From contig NZ_JAGGPW010000011.1 of NCBI RefSeq assembly GCF_018613655.1, positions 35,831 to 91,613 on the forward strand: a stretch of DNA of 55,783 nucleotides, in the 5' to 3' direction. The notes below the pieces were generated by a model. It worked only from the letters and a program-made list of their open reading frames with translations. It did no database searches and was not told the DNA's origin. Origin of the DNA: Planococcus sp. ISL-109 (GTDB lineage Bacteria > Bacillota > Bacilli > Bacillales_A > Planococcaceae). This document shows positions 46,759 through 55,755 of the stretch, in pieces. Every line of letters begins with the position of its first letter. Positions within the stretch are counted from its first letter, which is position 1. Both the position numbers and the translations under genes were made by a program.

Positions 46759-46962
46759 ATAATTGACGCCAGACGATCCGCCGGCCCCCTGTTTGAAGCC
46801 GAGTATGAAAACAAAATTGATGGCGTCGACCTTTCCGGGGATGATGAAGTCATTAGCCAAGTCGTCGAAGCGTTCGGTATCGATGCCGGATATCAGAAAA
46901 TTGAAGTCGAAGTGACTTATCCGGATGGCACCGATAAAGATTACGAACATACTAACGAATAA
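46759..46962 (+). pseudogene. 3' remnant of a YusW-like gene
   Basis: A plus-strand open stretch of 67 codons without a start codon ends in TAA and is followed at once by a good terminator. The frame reads [17 protein letters not shown] near the start and [18 protein letters not shown] near the end. This is an acidic, beta-rich pattern like the C-terminus of YusW-type lipoproteins. The N-terminal half is missing; GDPD and its upstream region begin where it should be. The antisense frame at 46696-47031 is treated as a shadow. Confidence 0.5.
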
Positions 46963-46975
46963 TATTGTAATCTGG

Positions 46976-47011
46976 ACTGTCCATTGTGCATCGTGCACAT
47001 GGACAGTTTTT
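46976..47011 (+). terminator. Terminator behind the gene remnant
   Basis: Stem ACTGTCCATTGTGCA against TGCACATGGACAGT followed by TTTTT, overlapping the stop region of the convergent GNAT gene. Confidence 0.8.
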
Positions 47012-47864
47012 ATATTTCCTGCCGCTGCCAATACGAAATCGTTGCCCGGTTTTTAAATCCGGCTTTTTCGTAGACTGGCCATGCCTCATTTTCAGTTTCC
47101 ACTTCGATTAGCACACGTTCCAACTTTTTCTGATGAGCCAAATGCCGCGCCCAGAGCAGAAACGCTTGGCCATAGCCCGATCGCTGAGCGTCCGGGGCGA
47201 CCGCCAGCGCCGTCAGCCAAAGCTCCTGGTCTTCCGTACTTAAAGTCGCGGTGGCAACGAGTTTACCTTCTGTTCGCATTAAATAGACATGCCGCTCCGG
47301 ATCTTCTAAATTATGCTCGAGCACCGGCAAAACCGATTCGTCGAACGTTTGACGCATCAGCTGCGACAACACGTCCAAATGCTCCTCGGCAAAGCGAATG
47401 ATCTCAATTGGACCAGCAAGTTCATAGGATTCAAGAGGTTCTGCTTCGAACTGCAGCTCCTGGAATGCACAGCCGTAGCCAAGACTTGACAGCCAGGCAT
47501 CCGACTCGACATTTTCTAAAAATGCGGCCAACTCACTCTCCATCCCGCGCTGTGCGAGTGAATGCTGGATGCCGTCAGCCAGTGCGGTCGCAAGCCCAAG
47601 CCGCCGATAGTCTAGGGAGACAAACGCCGACCATTCATAATGATGCAAGCCGACTAAATCGGCTGCGGCCGCACACGCCACCAATTCGCCGAGTTCCGTA
47701 TAAGCGAGAACCGCGAATCCACTAGCATAAGCTTTTTGCCAAAGCTCATCGTGCAAGAGCCCGCGGCATTGTTCCGGCTCGCCGCTAATGAGCCGTTCCA
47801 TTTCCCTTGCAGTCTCCGCATCCAACGGAAACGAAGCAATCGACAGGGATAATTCCATATTCAT
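47010..47864 (-). CDS. Tandem GNAT-domain N-acetyltransferase
   Basis: A 284-residue protein built of two GNAT folds. The N-terminal domain (about 1-140) has a weak cofactor motif ([14 protein letters not shown]); the C-terminal one (about 145-284) has the better acetyl-CoA loop [14 protein letters not shown] and a final YEKAGF. Substrate unknown. The start is ATG at 47864 or 47858; AAGGAAGG lies upstream of both. The frame continues to 47954 but overlaps the terminator of the ABC operon. Confidence 0.85.
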   Translation of the reverse strand: MNMELSLSIASFPLDAETAREMERLISGEPEQCRGLLHDELWQKAYASGFAVLAYTELGELVACAAAADLVGLHHYEWSAFVSLDYRRLGLATALADGIQHSLAQRGMESELAAFLENVESDAWLSSLGYGCAFQELQFEAEPLESYELAGPIEIIRFAEEHLDVLSQLMRQTFDESVLPVLEHNLEDPERHVYLMRTEGKLVATATLSTEDQELWLTALAVAPDAQRSGYGQAFLLWARHLAHQKKLERVLIEVETENEAWPVYEKAGFKNRATISYWQRQEI

Positions 47865-47952
47865 CCCGCCTTCCTTTTTCTTCTTATCATAACCGCCCGA
47901 TGCAAGTGCCGCTACCTGAATCCGAAAATTTAAGTCAAGCTTTTTAAAGTCC

Positions 47953-47988
47953 AAAAAAACAGAAGGCGAGGAAAAACCTCGTCTTCTG
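47953..47988 (-). terminator. Terminator after the ABC exporter pair
   Basis: Stem CAGAAGGCGAGG against CCTCGTCTTCTG, loop AAAAA, followed by a T7 tract on the minus strand. Confidence 0.9.
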
Positions 47989-47993
47989 CTTCA

Positions 47994-49823
47994 TTATAGT
48001 TTGGCATCTGCCAGCATATTGGCGTATAAACCGCCTTTTTGGAGCAGTGCTTCCTGGCTCCCCGATTCGACCAACTTGCCGAGTTCCATGACATACACCG
48101 AGTCGGCTTTTCGCACTGTATTCAACCGGTGGGCGATGACAAAGCTGGTGCGGCCCTCCATCAGGCGCTCGAGCGCTTCCTGGATTTTCAGTTCTGTCAC
48201 CGTATCGATCGAACTGGTCGCTTCATCAAGCAATAAGATGACCGGATCGGCGATCAGCGCCCGGGCAATCGACAGCAATTGTTTTTGCCCTTGGCTGATC
48301 ATCGAACCATCGCCGGACAGAATCGTATGGTAGCCTTCCGGCAATTTCATAATAAAGTCGTGTGCGTTCGCTTTTTTCGCCGCTTCCACCACTTGCGCAT
48401 CCGTCGCATCGAGTTTGCCGTAGCGGATATTGTCGCTGACCGATGCTTCAAAGAGGAACGGATCCTGCAGGACGAAAGCGATTTGTTTGCGTAAAGTTTC
48501 ACGCGGCATGTCTCCAATCGGTGTGCCATCAATGCGGATCTGGCCTTCATTAACGTCGTAGAAACGGGCCAACAGTTGCATGACGGTCGTCTTTCCGGCA
48601 CCGGTTGCACCGACGAATGCCGCGGTCTCACCCGTTTTGACTGTGAAGCTCAAATCGCGGATTGTCCATTCTTCTTCAGCTCCTTCATACTTGAAGGAAA
48701 CCCGGTCGAACTCCACTTTGCCGTCGAGCCTTTTGTCGGCGTTCTTTTTCGTATCGTCCGCTTCTTCAGCCTCGTCCATGATTGCAAACACACGCTCAGC
48801 CCCTGCAATAGCAGATAACACTGTATTGAACTGGTTGGCCAGGTCGTTCAATGGGCGCGTAAACTGGCGGGAATACTCTGTAAAGATGACGATGACGCCG
48901 ATTGTCACCGAGCCGTTCAAGGCGAGCAAACCGCCGACGCCCGCTACAAGCGCGAAACTGCCATTATTCAGGAAGTTCATCACTTTCGGAATAAATCCGG
49001 CATAGGTCCACGCCCAAAAGCCGGTCCGGCGAAGTCGTTCGCTTTTCACAAGAAATTCATTCATGACGCGCTCTTCCTGGGAAAAGGCTTTGACGATTTT
49101 TTGGCCTGAAATCGTTTCTTCGATCATACCGTTCAATTCACCGACCGCTTTTTGCTGTTCTTTATAAAGACGTCCGGTGCGCTTGGTAATCCAGCGAATC
49201 GACCAATACATGAGCGGAATGATGATGAAGGTTAGCACTGTCAGGATCGGGCTCAACATCAGCATGACCACCGCCGTACCGACCAGCGTCAGGATACTGG
49301 AAAACACTTGAATGAACGAGGTGTTCAATGTCGAAGAAACGTTTTCGATATCATTGGTCACGCGACTCATCAATTCGCCGTGCTGGCGTTTGTCGAAAAA
49401 TGACACCGGCAAGCGCTGCAGATGGCCGAACAGGCCGGCGCGCATTTGGTAAATGACTTGCTGGGCTATGCCGACCATCCAATAATTCTGCAAATACAAG
49501 GATATCGAGTGAAGCACATAGACCATGACCAGCCAGCCGATGATCAACCCCATTCCATTAAATGACTGAGGGACGATATACGTATCGATGATATAGCCGA
49601 TCAAAAACGGTCCCAATAGCGCCATCGCCGAACTGACGAAGACGAGAGCTAAGACGATGAGCAACAGCATGCGCTGCTCGTCCACCAGTTTCCAGATGCG
49701 CAGCAAGGTGGACTTCCAGTTTTTTGCGCGTTCATTCTTCTTTTCAGGAGATTTTTTCAAATCCTCCTTCGTCAATACCGGCTCATAGCCGAATGGGCGG
49801 CGAATCGCATTAAACATATTCAT
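47994..49823 (-). CDS. ABC exporter subunit with intact Walker B (YfiC-like)
   Basis: Half-transporter of 609 residues: a polar N-terminal extension (about 1-40), six transmembrane helices (about 50-335) and a nucleotide-binding domain (about 370-605). Walker A is GATGAGKTT, Walker B LLLDEATSSID with the catalytic Glu, and the switch is IAHRLNTV with His. The signature, however, reads ISQGQKQ instead of LSGGQ. This is the partner of the upstream subunit, whose defects are complementary, so the two should form a heterodimer with one working site. The start overlaps the upstream gene; ATG at 49817 is an alternative. Confidence 0.9.
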   Translation of the reverse strand: MNMFNAIRRPFGYEPVLTKEDLKKSPEKKNERAKNWKSTLLRIWKLVDEQRMLLLIVLALVFVSSAMALLGPFLIGYIIDTYIVPQSFNGMGLIIGWLVMVYVLHSISLYLQNYWMVGIAQQVIYQMRAGLFGHLQRLPVSFFDKRQHGELMSRVTNDIENVSSTLNTSFIQVFSSILTLVGTAVVMLMLSPILTVLTFIIIPLMYWSIRWITKRTGRLYKEQQKAVGELNGMIEETISGQKIVKAFSQEERVMNEFLVKSERLRRTGFWAWTYAGFIPKVMNFLNNGSFALVAGVGGLLALNGSVTIGVIVIFTEYSRQFTRPLNDLANQFNTVLSAIAGAERVFAIMDEAEEADDTKKNADKRLDGKVEFDRVSFKYEGAEEEWTIRDLSFTVKTGETAAFVGATGAGKTTVMQLLARFYDVNEGQIRIDGTPIGDMPRETLRKQIAFVLQDPFLFEASVSDNIRYGKLDATDAQVVEAAKKANAHDFIMKLPEGYHTILSGDGSMISQGQKQLLSIARALIADPVILLLDEATSSIDTVTELKIQEALERLMEGRTSFVIAHRLNTVRKADSVYVMELGKLVESGSQEALLQKGGLYANMLADAKL

Positions 49824-51537
49824 CCATCTCCTCTTCTTGCTGGGACAGCGCAATCTCGCGGTACAGCGAGGATTTCTCGAGCAATTGTTTATGTGTGCCG
49901 TAAGCCGAAATCATTCCGTCCTCCAGTAGCAGAATACGGTCCGCGCGCATTGCCGTACGGACTTTTTGCGTCACTATAAGCGTCGTTGCCTGTTCTTTGT
50001 CCAGTTCTTCCCACAGGGCGCCTTCGGTTTTCACATCAAGCGCGCTCGTACTGTCATCAAGAATCAGTATCGACGGCTTACGGACTAACGCGCGAGCTAT
50101 CGACAAACGTTGCTTTTGGCCGCCGGATAAATTGACGCCTTTTTGGCCAACGCGTGTTTCATAGCCTTTCGGGAAACGTCTCACCGTCTCATCGATTTGG
50201 GCTTTTTCCGCCGCTCCCTGAAGTTCCGGAAGTTCTGCCTGCTCTTTGCCCCACGACAAATTATCGGAAATGCTTCCAGTAAAGAGCATCGATTGCTGAG
50301 GCACGAGGCCGATCGTCTTGCGCAGCTCCTGCAAATCCCAGTCGCGCACATCGCGCCCATGGACCGACACGCTGCCACTTGATGCTTCATAAAACCGCGG
50401 GATCAACTGTAATAAAGAGGTCTTGCCGGAGCCCGTCGCACCCATGATGGCCAGCTTCTCATGCGGCGCCAAGCTGAAGCTGATGTTGTCTAGTACTTGC
50501 TGTGAAGTTCCTGGGTATGTGAAGGAGACATCGGCAAAACTTACAACCCCTTCTTCTAGTGGTGTAATTGCACCATGCGCGGCTTCTGCATTGCCATCGT
50601 CCGCGAGCAGAACTTCTTCGATGCGTTCTGATGATGCTTTGGCACGCGCAAACACCATGATAATAAAGGAGAACATTGAGAACGCCCCGGTCATGCGCAT
50701 CGCATAGTTGATGATGGCGACTAGTTCCCCGATCTGCGCATCTCCGCTTTGGATCTCAAAAGCGCCGAACCAGACGACCGCGAGCAGCGACACGTTCATG
50801 CCGAACAGGAGAATCGGCAGAATGATTTCCATAATACGGAATGCTTTCACCGTATCGGTCTTCAAAGCCCCTGCGACTTCCGAAAAGCGGTTCGCTTCGT
50901 ATTTGCCGCGCAAATACGCCTTGATCAGCCGAACCGCTTGAAGGTTTTCCTGGACCATACGGTTGACGCGGTCAAGCCTTTGCTGGACGAAACTGAAATA
51001 AACGACGCCTTTTCGCACCATAAAATACAAAAACGCCAACAGCAACGGAAACACGATGATCAGGTAAAGAGCGAGCTGCGCGTTGACGACAAATGCCATG
51101 ATCAAGCTGCCGATGACTAGCAGCGGCGCACGAAGCATGATGCGCAAACTCATATAAAGCACTTGCTGGATCAGCTGGACATCACTCGTCAGCCGTGTAA
51201 TGAGCCCGGATGCCGGAAATTTATTGAACATCGCCAGCGAAAACGACTGGACGCGTCTATACACCTCGCGCCGGACATCAAACGAAAAGCTATGCGAAAT
51301 ATGAGAGGCGAAATACGAATTGGCGACGCCCGAGAGAAAGGCGATGAACGACAAGCCCAACAAAATAACGCCTAAACGAATAATGGTATCTTGGTCGCCT
51401 GCTACAATGCCGTCATCGATAATGCTGGCGATCACGAGCGGCTGCAACAGCTCGACGGCCAGTTCCAACAGCATCAAAAACAAGGCGATAACAATAAGGA
51501 ACGTATATGGTTTCGTGTAGGAAAATACAGTTTTCAC
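49810..51537 (-). CDS. ABC exporter subunit with degenerate Walker B (YfiB-like)
   Basis: Half-transporter of 575 residues with six transmembrane helices (to about 305) and a nucleotide-binding domain. Walker A is GATGSGKTS and the signature LSGGQKQR is intact. The Walker B ends ILDDSTSALD, with Asp in place of the catalytic Glu, and the switch His is replaced by Gln (IVTQKVRTA). This is the degenerate-site subunit of a heterodimeric multidrug or lipid exporter. The start is GTG with AGGAGG 8 nt upstream. It overlaps the partner gene. Confidence 0.9.
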   Translation of the reverse strand: MKTVFSYTKPYTFLIVIALFLMLLELAVELLQPLVIASIIDDGIVAGDQDTIIRLGVILLGLSFIAFLSGVANSYFASHISHSFSFDVRREVYRRVQSFSLAMFNKFPASGLITRLTSDVQLIQQVLYMSLRIMLRAPLLVIGSLIMAFVVNAQLALYLIIVFPLLLAFLYFMVRKGVVYFSFVQQRLDRVNRMVQENLQAVRLIKAYLRGKYEANRFSEVAGALKTDTVKAFRIMEIILPILLFGMNVSLLAVVWFGAFEIQSGDAQIGELVAIINYAMRMTGAFSMFSFIIMVFARAKASSERIEEVLLADDGNAEAAHGAITPLEEGVVSFADVSFTYPGTSQQVLDNISFSLAPHEKLAIMGATGSGKTSLLQLIPRFYEASSGSVSVHGRDVRDWDLQELRKTIGLVPQQSMLFTGSISDNLSWGKEQAELPELQGAAEKAQIDETVRRFPKGYETRVGQKGVNLSGGQKQRLSIARALVRKPSILILDDSTSALDVKTEGALWEELDKEQATTLIVTQKVRTAMRADRILLLEDGMISAYGTHKQLLEKSSLYREIALSQQEEEMDEYV

Positions 51538-51672
51538 AGGGATAGCCTCCTGAACATTTCGAAACTCGAATCTTTTGGTAAATTTAGTATGCCATAATTT
51601 TCAGATATCAGGTAGAATTTTCTCCGTGTTTGTCAGGATTAAAAGCAAGTTTTTCAAGCGCCTTAACCAAAG

Positions 51673-51699
51673 AAAAGCATGCAGCCAAAAGCCGCATGC
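51673..51699 (-). terminator. Terminator after the EamA gene
   Basis: Stem GCATGCGGC against GCTGCATGC, loop TTTTG, followed by TTTT on the minus strand. Confidence 0.82.
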
Positions 51700-51714
51700 A
51701 CCTACCATATACTC

Positions 51715-52629
51715 TTATCCAGATACTTCGTTTGCAGGTTTTCCATTGCCGGCAAACGACAGCCAAGTGACGAACACCAGCATTAAAAAGGCTCCCCCAA
51801 GTTGCAATGGCGTCAAAAAATGCCCGAACCAAATGAGGGAGATCACCATCGCCGTCAATGGTTCCATTGCCGAAAGAATGCTCGTTTCCACAGGTGAAAT
51901 AAAACGCATGCTACTCAAAAACAATACAAACGCCATCGTCCCGACTAGGATAATCGCCAGGATCGCGAGGAGAACTGTCGGATCTTTCAAAAGCCCCCAT
52001 TCATCCGACAGAAAAATCGGATTCACTAGCCCCAAGAAGATTCCGCCAAACAGCATCGACCAGCCGACAACCAGTAACACGCCCCATTCCTGCATCAGCC
52101 TTGCTGGATACAGCGTATAAAACGTAAAGGCTAACCCGACCAAAACTCCCCAGAACAAGGCTTCTCCGCTGATGACGAGTGAGTCCAGCCGCCCATTCGT
52201 CAATAATAAAAACAAGCCGGCAAGTGTTCCGAGCATGCCGAGCACCTGATATGCTGGCGGCCATTTGCGCATGCGCAGCGAAATGAACGCGATTACGTAA
52301 ATCGGCGCCAAAAACTGCATCAAGGTGGCGAATACCGCATTGCTCGCGTCGATGGCCGCGACAAAACTGTATTGCACACCGAGCATTCCGAGTACCGAGA
52401 AAATCAGCAAAGGCTTCGTCCAGATTTTTTGCCGGAAGATGGCCGTCACTCGAACTTTCTTCATTTTTAAAAACAACAGCAGTACAATGCCGGCGACAAT
52501 GAGCCGAATGGTCAGAAGAAACGACACCGAAATCGGATAGACGTCAAGCGTCCACTCCATGAGCGGACCCGTCGCTCCCCACAGCATCGCACCTACAAGT
52601 ATCATGGCAATTCCTTTTAACCGCTCCAT
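51715..52629 (-). CDS. EamA/DMT family transporter
   Basis: A 304-residue membrane protein with ten predicted helices arranged as two EamA repeats (about 5-140 and 150-295). Repeat 1 has WGATGPLMEW near residue 17 and repeat 2 the typical SILSAMEPLTAMV segment near 255. The drug/metabolite transporter superfamily exports amino acids, nucleotides or other metabolites; no substrate can be assigned. ATG at 52629 is chosen with AAGGGAG 8 nt upstream; GTG at 52638 also opens the frame. Confidence 0.88.
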   Translation of the reverse strand: MERLKGIAMILVGAMLWGATGPLMEWTLDVYPISVSFLLTIRLIVAGIVLLLFLKMKKVRVTAIFRQKIWTKPLLIFSVLGMLGVQYSFVAAIDASNAVFATLMQFLAPIYVIAFISLRMRKWPPAYQVLGMLGTLAGLFLLLTNGRLDSLVISGEALFWGVLVGLAFTFYTLYPARLMQEWGVLLVVGWSMLFGGIFLGLVNPIFLSDEWGLLKDPTVLLAILAIILVGTMAFVLFLSSMRFISPVETSILSAMEPLTAMVISLIWFGHFLTPLQLGGAFLMLVFVTWLSFAGNGKPANEVSG

Positions 52630-52836
52630 CCCCTGCACTCCCTTCTATTTGAAAAAACCAATCCATGACGAATTGGCCTGTTTCGGCTTTATTTTTAGTC
52701 CAGCCCCCATAAAACCGGGACATATCGGACGTTTTCCTCTATTTTCAATTGAATCATGCCTATTCTCTCATGAGTAGCAAAAAATGGGTAGTGTCATTTC
52801 TATGATAAATTTCCCGTATTATATTTTTGTAAAGTG

Positions 52837-52865
52837 GTGACGAAAGACCTTTTATTCTTTATAAT
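52837..52865 (+). promoter_or_regulatory. Promoter of the PAS-EAL gene
   Basis: GTGACG (52837-52842), 17 nt, TATAAT (52860-52865), about 33 nt upstream of the start codon. Confidence 0.6.
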
Positions 52866-52897
52866 GAAAGTACAAAACGGTTAAGGAGTGTCAGTTC

Positions 52898-54904
52898 ATG
52901 AGTGAAAAGCAGGATTTTTTGGCACAAACCCTTGCATACAACCATATTCCCTTCCCTATTATCATCTTTGATCAGGAAGGTCTCATCACTTGGTTCAATG
53001 GGCATGCAGAACGCATCTTTCAACTAAATACAGAAACCGCTAAAGGCCAGCCCTTTACTTATATGAATCCCGAACAAGCCGCATTGCATAAGCAGCCATG
53101 GGAAACACTTCTAGAAAGCAATAATCCGATCCGGTTTGAAAACATGGAAATCGGTCTTGGCAGCGGAGGCCAAACCCATTCGACGATCGTTACGAAAGCG
53201 TTCACATCTCATGATGAACGCTTCCTCATGACCATCTATGAAACGGATAACAGCATACACGCCGAATCGGCTTCTAGAGAGTTGAACCATCTGCGCAATG
53301 GGCTCGATGATTCGTTCATGATGCTTTATTTCGACAAAGAGTTTCTCGTCACCTATGCAAATCCGCTTTTTTTGAAACTCAGCAAATGGACGCCAAAACG
53401 GGTGCTGGGCAAACCCGTCTGGCAAATGTTCCATGACGGTGAAGAAGACGTGGAATTCGTCGATTCGATTTTGGAAAGCTTGAAAGAAGGGAAAATCTGG
53501 AACGGCGAAGCCAAAAAAGTAACAAAAGACGGCGAAACCTACTGGGTGGACTTGACTGCGATTCCGATGCAATTATCTGAGGAGGATATATATTATATCT
53601 TTCTGGAAAAAGACATCACGGATACGAAACACGCCCAGAAGCATCTCGAAGAAATCGCTTTTATTGACCCAATCACAGGACTTGAAAACCGCCACCGCCT
53701 TGAGCAGGCCGTCAACGAACACATCCGTGAAGGCCGGCATTTCTCTTTCTTGTTCCTGGATATCGACCGCTTCTACACTTTGCGCGACGTTTCGGATACC
53801 GACACCGAAAACGGGCTGCTCATCGAATTCACAAAACGTTTGCGCATGTACTTCTCGGATTCGCTGATTACGCGGGCAGGGCTTCATGAGTTCGCTCTCG
53901 TCACGCCACTGCCGAACTGGTTTATCGAAGGCTTCCTGCCGTATTTGCAGCAGCACCCGATTTATATCGGCGGCACAGCGGTTCCACTGACAGTCAGCGG
54001 CGCCATCACCAAATATCCGGAAGACCAGCAAAGCTTCGTTCATTTGATCAAAGCGTCCTACGCAACGATCAAGAAAATCAAAGACCGCGGCGGCAGCGCC
54101 ATTTCCACATTGACGGCAGACGACCACGAGCGCCTCAACCGGAAAGCGCTCATTGAAAAACGCCTCGTCCACGCACTGGACCGGAAAAACTTGCAATTGC
54201 TTTACCAGCCGCAAATCAATTTGTCTAACGGCAATGTCGAAAGCGTCGAAGCGCTCGTCCGCTGGAACGATGATGAAATCGGCGTCGTCACACCCGACGA
54301 ACTCATTCCGATTGCTGAAGAAAACGGCATGATCCATGAAATCGGGAGCTTTGTCCTGGAGACTGCTTGTGCGCAGCTGAAAGACTGGAAAGCGAAAGGC
54401 ATCAATTTACGCATCAGTATCAACTCGTCGATCCGTGAATTCCGCGACAAGGATATGGCAAGCACCTTGATCGAACAAATGAAGGCGAACAATTGCGAAC
54501 CGCATTCATTGGTGATCGAAATCACCGAAAAATTCGCACTCGAAGCGGAAGCGGAACGCCCGATCATGCAACAGATGAACCGCCTCCACCAACAAGGCGT
54601 CCAGTTTGCACTTGATGACTTCGGTACCGGCTATGCTTCTTTCCGTTATATGTTGCTTCTGCCGATCTCTTCTTTGAAAATCGACAGAACCATCATCCAA
54701 TCGATCACGAAGCAGGAGAAAATGCAAAAAATGATTAAAGGCATGATCCAATTCGGCCAATCGCTCGACTTCCAAGTCACCGCTGAAGGCGTCGAAACGA
54801 ACGAACAGCTTGAATTGCTGCGGGCGATGGATTGCGACAGCATCCAAGGCTATATCATCAGCCGCCCGATGAACTCCGAAGAACTAGAGAAATGGCTGAA
54901 ATAA
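52898..54904 (+). CDS. PAS-PAS-GGDEF(degenerate)-EAL signalling protein
   Basis: A 668-residue soluble sensor for cyclic di-GMP turnover. Two PAS domains (about 15-115 and 135-245) precede a GGDEF domain (about 250-400) whose active site reads GLHEF at 328-332, so it should not make c-di-GMP. The EAL domain (about 415-668) keeps EAL 451-453, Asn509, Glu541, DDFGTG 573-578, Lys594, Glu630/Glu633 and QGY 650-652. It is therefore probably an active phosphodiesterase regulated by PAS ligands or by nucleotide binding to the GGDEF remnant. AAGGAG precedes the ATG. Confidence 0.93.
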   Translation: MSEKQDFLAQTLAYNHIPFPIIIFDQEGLITWFNGHAERIFQLNTETAKGQPFTYMNPEQAALHKQPWETLLESNNPIRFENMEIGLGSGGQTHSTIVTKAFTSHDERFLMTIYETDNSIHAESASRELNHLRNGLDDSFMMLYFDKEFLVTYANPLFLKLSKWTPKRVLGKPVWQMFHDGEEDVEFVDSILESLKEGKIWNGEAKKVTKDGETYWVDLTAIPMQLSEEDIYYIFLEKDITDTKHAQKHLEEIAFIDPITGLENRHRLEQAVNEHIREGRHFSFLFLDIDRFYTLRDVSDTDTENGLLIEFTKRLRMYFSDSLITRAGLHEFALVTPLPNWFIEGFLPYLQQHPIYIGGTAVPLTVSGAITKYPEDQQSFVHLIKASYATIKKIKDRGGSAISTLTADDHERLNRKALIEKRLVHALDRKNLQLLYQPQINLSNGNVESVEALVRWNDDEIGVVTPDELIPIAEENGMIHEIGSFVLETACAQLKDWKAKGINLRISINSSIREFRDKDMASTLIEQMKANNCEPHSLVIEITEKFALEAEAERPIMQQMNRLHQQGVQFALDDFGTGYASFRYMLLLPISSLKIDRTIIQSITKQEKMQKMIKGMIQFGQSLDFQVTAEGVETNEQLELLRAMDCDSIQGYIISRPMNSEELEKWLK

Positions 54905-54907
54905 TAA

Positions 54908-54950
54908 CAAAACCCTCAGATTGCGGAAGTTCCGCGGTCTGGGGGTTTTC
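54908..54950 (+). terminator. Terminator after the PAS-EAL gene
   Basis: Outer stem AAACCCTCAGA against TCTGGGGGTTT with an inner GCGGAA/TTCCGC hairpin, followed by TCTTG. Confidence 0.82.
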
Positions 54951-55119
54951 TTGTGTGGATAGCAAATTTATTAAATGAGATTATAGCTGGAACTTGTGTG
55001 TTCTTCTGCAGGGATCATCTACTTGTGGGGAAATCACTTCCTTAGCAGGGCGGTGGAAATGATTTGGAATTGGTATGCAGAAATATACCGTTACTTGTTT
55101 TAGCATCACGAATGGATTC

Positions 55120-55206
55120 GCTGCCTCGCTTTAGGTTGAGCTCCCGTATTGAGCCAGGAAGACCACCTGTCTCAATACTTCGCTTCACCCGTTTGCGCGA
55201 GTCGGC
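55120..55206 (+). repeat. Hairpin repeat family B, copy 4
   Basis: Plus-strand copy. GTATTGAG (55146-55153) pairs with CTCAATAC (55171-55178), the outer GCTGCCTCGC pairs with GCGCGAGTCGGC, and GGTTGAGC with GCTTCACC. The loop CCAGGAAGACCACCTG is itself partly self-complementary. Confidence 0.8.
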
Positions 55207-55367
55207 TTTTCTTTTCCACTGACTCTAGTCTGTGAAAGTTGAGTTACTTTTATAAGTTTCGTCCACTGATGGGGAAATCGCTTCCTTACAGCAGAATCGG
55301 AAAGAAATGAGCTGGGATTTCTATGCGGAGATTTGTTGCTGTTGGTTCCAGCATCACAAATAAAACC

Positions 55368-55454
55368 GCCGCCTCGCTTTGGGTTGAGCTCCCGTATTGA
55401 GCCAGGAAGACCACCTGTCTCAATACTTCGCTTCACCCGTTTGCGCGAGTCGGC
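55368..55454 (+). repeat. Hairpin repeat family B, copy 5
   Basis: Plus-strand copy inside the second tandem unit; it is almost identical to copy 4 and differs mainly in the left outer arm (GCCGCCTCGCTTTGGG instead of GCTGCCTCGCTTTAGG), where its pairing with the right arm is better. Confidence 0.8.
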
Positions 55455-55561
55455 TTTTCCTTTCCACTGACTCTAGTCTGTGAAAGTTGAGTTACTTTTA
55501 TAAGTTTCGTCCACTGATGGGGAAATCGCTTCCTTAGTGGGATCGAGGTGAACAGAAAACT

Positions 55562-55668
55562 GACTTAGTTGGTTCAGTGAGCGGTGAAAATAACTTTTCC
55601 CCTCACTAGTTATCAGGAAGAATTGTGCAGCATCGATTTTGGCAACCGTGAGAGGTCTTCTATTGCTG
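55562..55668 (+). repeat. Repeat family C, copy 2
   Basis: Matches 37083-37190 over about 105 bp, best across CCCCTCACTAGTTATC and GAAGAATTGTGCAGCATC. The remaining gap to the right edge has no recognised gene. Confidence 0.7.
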
Positions 55669-55749
55669 ACTGAGTTAATTTCATAATTCCGAGCCCTTGC
55701 GGCTCTAAGTGTGTAACGCCAAGAAAATAGAGCACCTCCCCAAATCCTG

Positions 55750-55755
55750 TATAAT
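55750..55755 (+). promoter_or_regulatory. -10 box at the right edge
   Basis: TATAAT with TG directly before it, 28 nt before the window ends; no good -35 box is seen. A rightward gene probably begins just outside the window. Confidence 0.35.

Larger units (their letters stand above)
55027..55536 (+). repeat. ~248-bp tandem duplication containing hairpin B
   Basis: Two units stand in direct order. Landmark positions repeat at a 248-bp offset: CTCCCGTATTGAGCC at 55141 and 55389, GTCGGCTTTTC at 55201 and 55449, GGGGAAATCGCTTCC at 55271 and 55519. A third, diverged, start of the unit is at 55027 (244 bp before 55271). The stretches 55139-55288 and 55387-55536 are nearly identical, which suggests a recent duplication or gene conversion. 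Confidence 0.85.

Noticed and set aside
46696..47031. Minus-strand 111-residue frame between GDPD and the GNAT gene
   Set aside because: It has no ribosome site and crosses a strong terminator; the plus-strand remnant with its own stop and terminator explains the codon pattern better.
55027..55536. Possible CRISPR array at the right end
   Set aside because: There are only two or three units, each about 248 bp, with no short repeat/spacer pattern and no cas genes.
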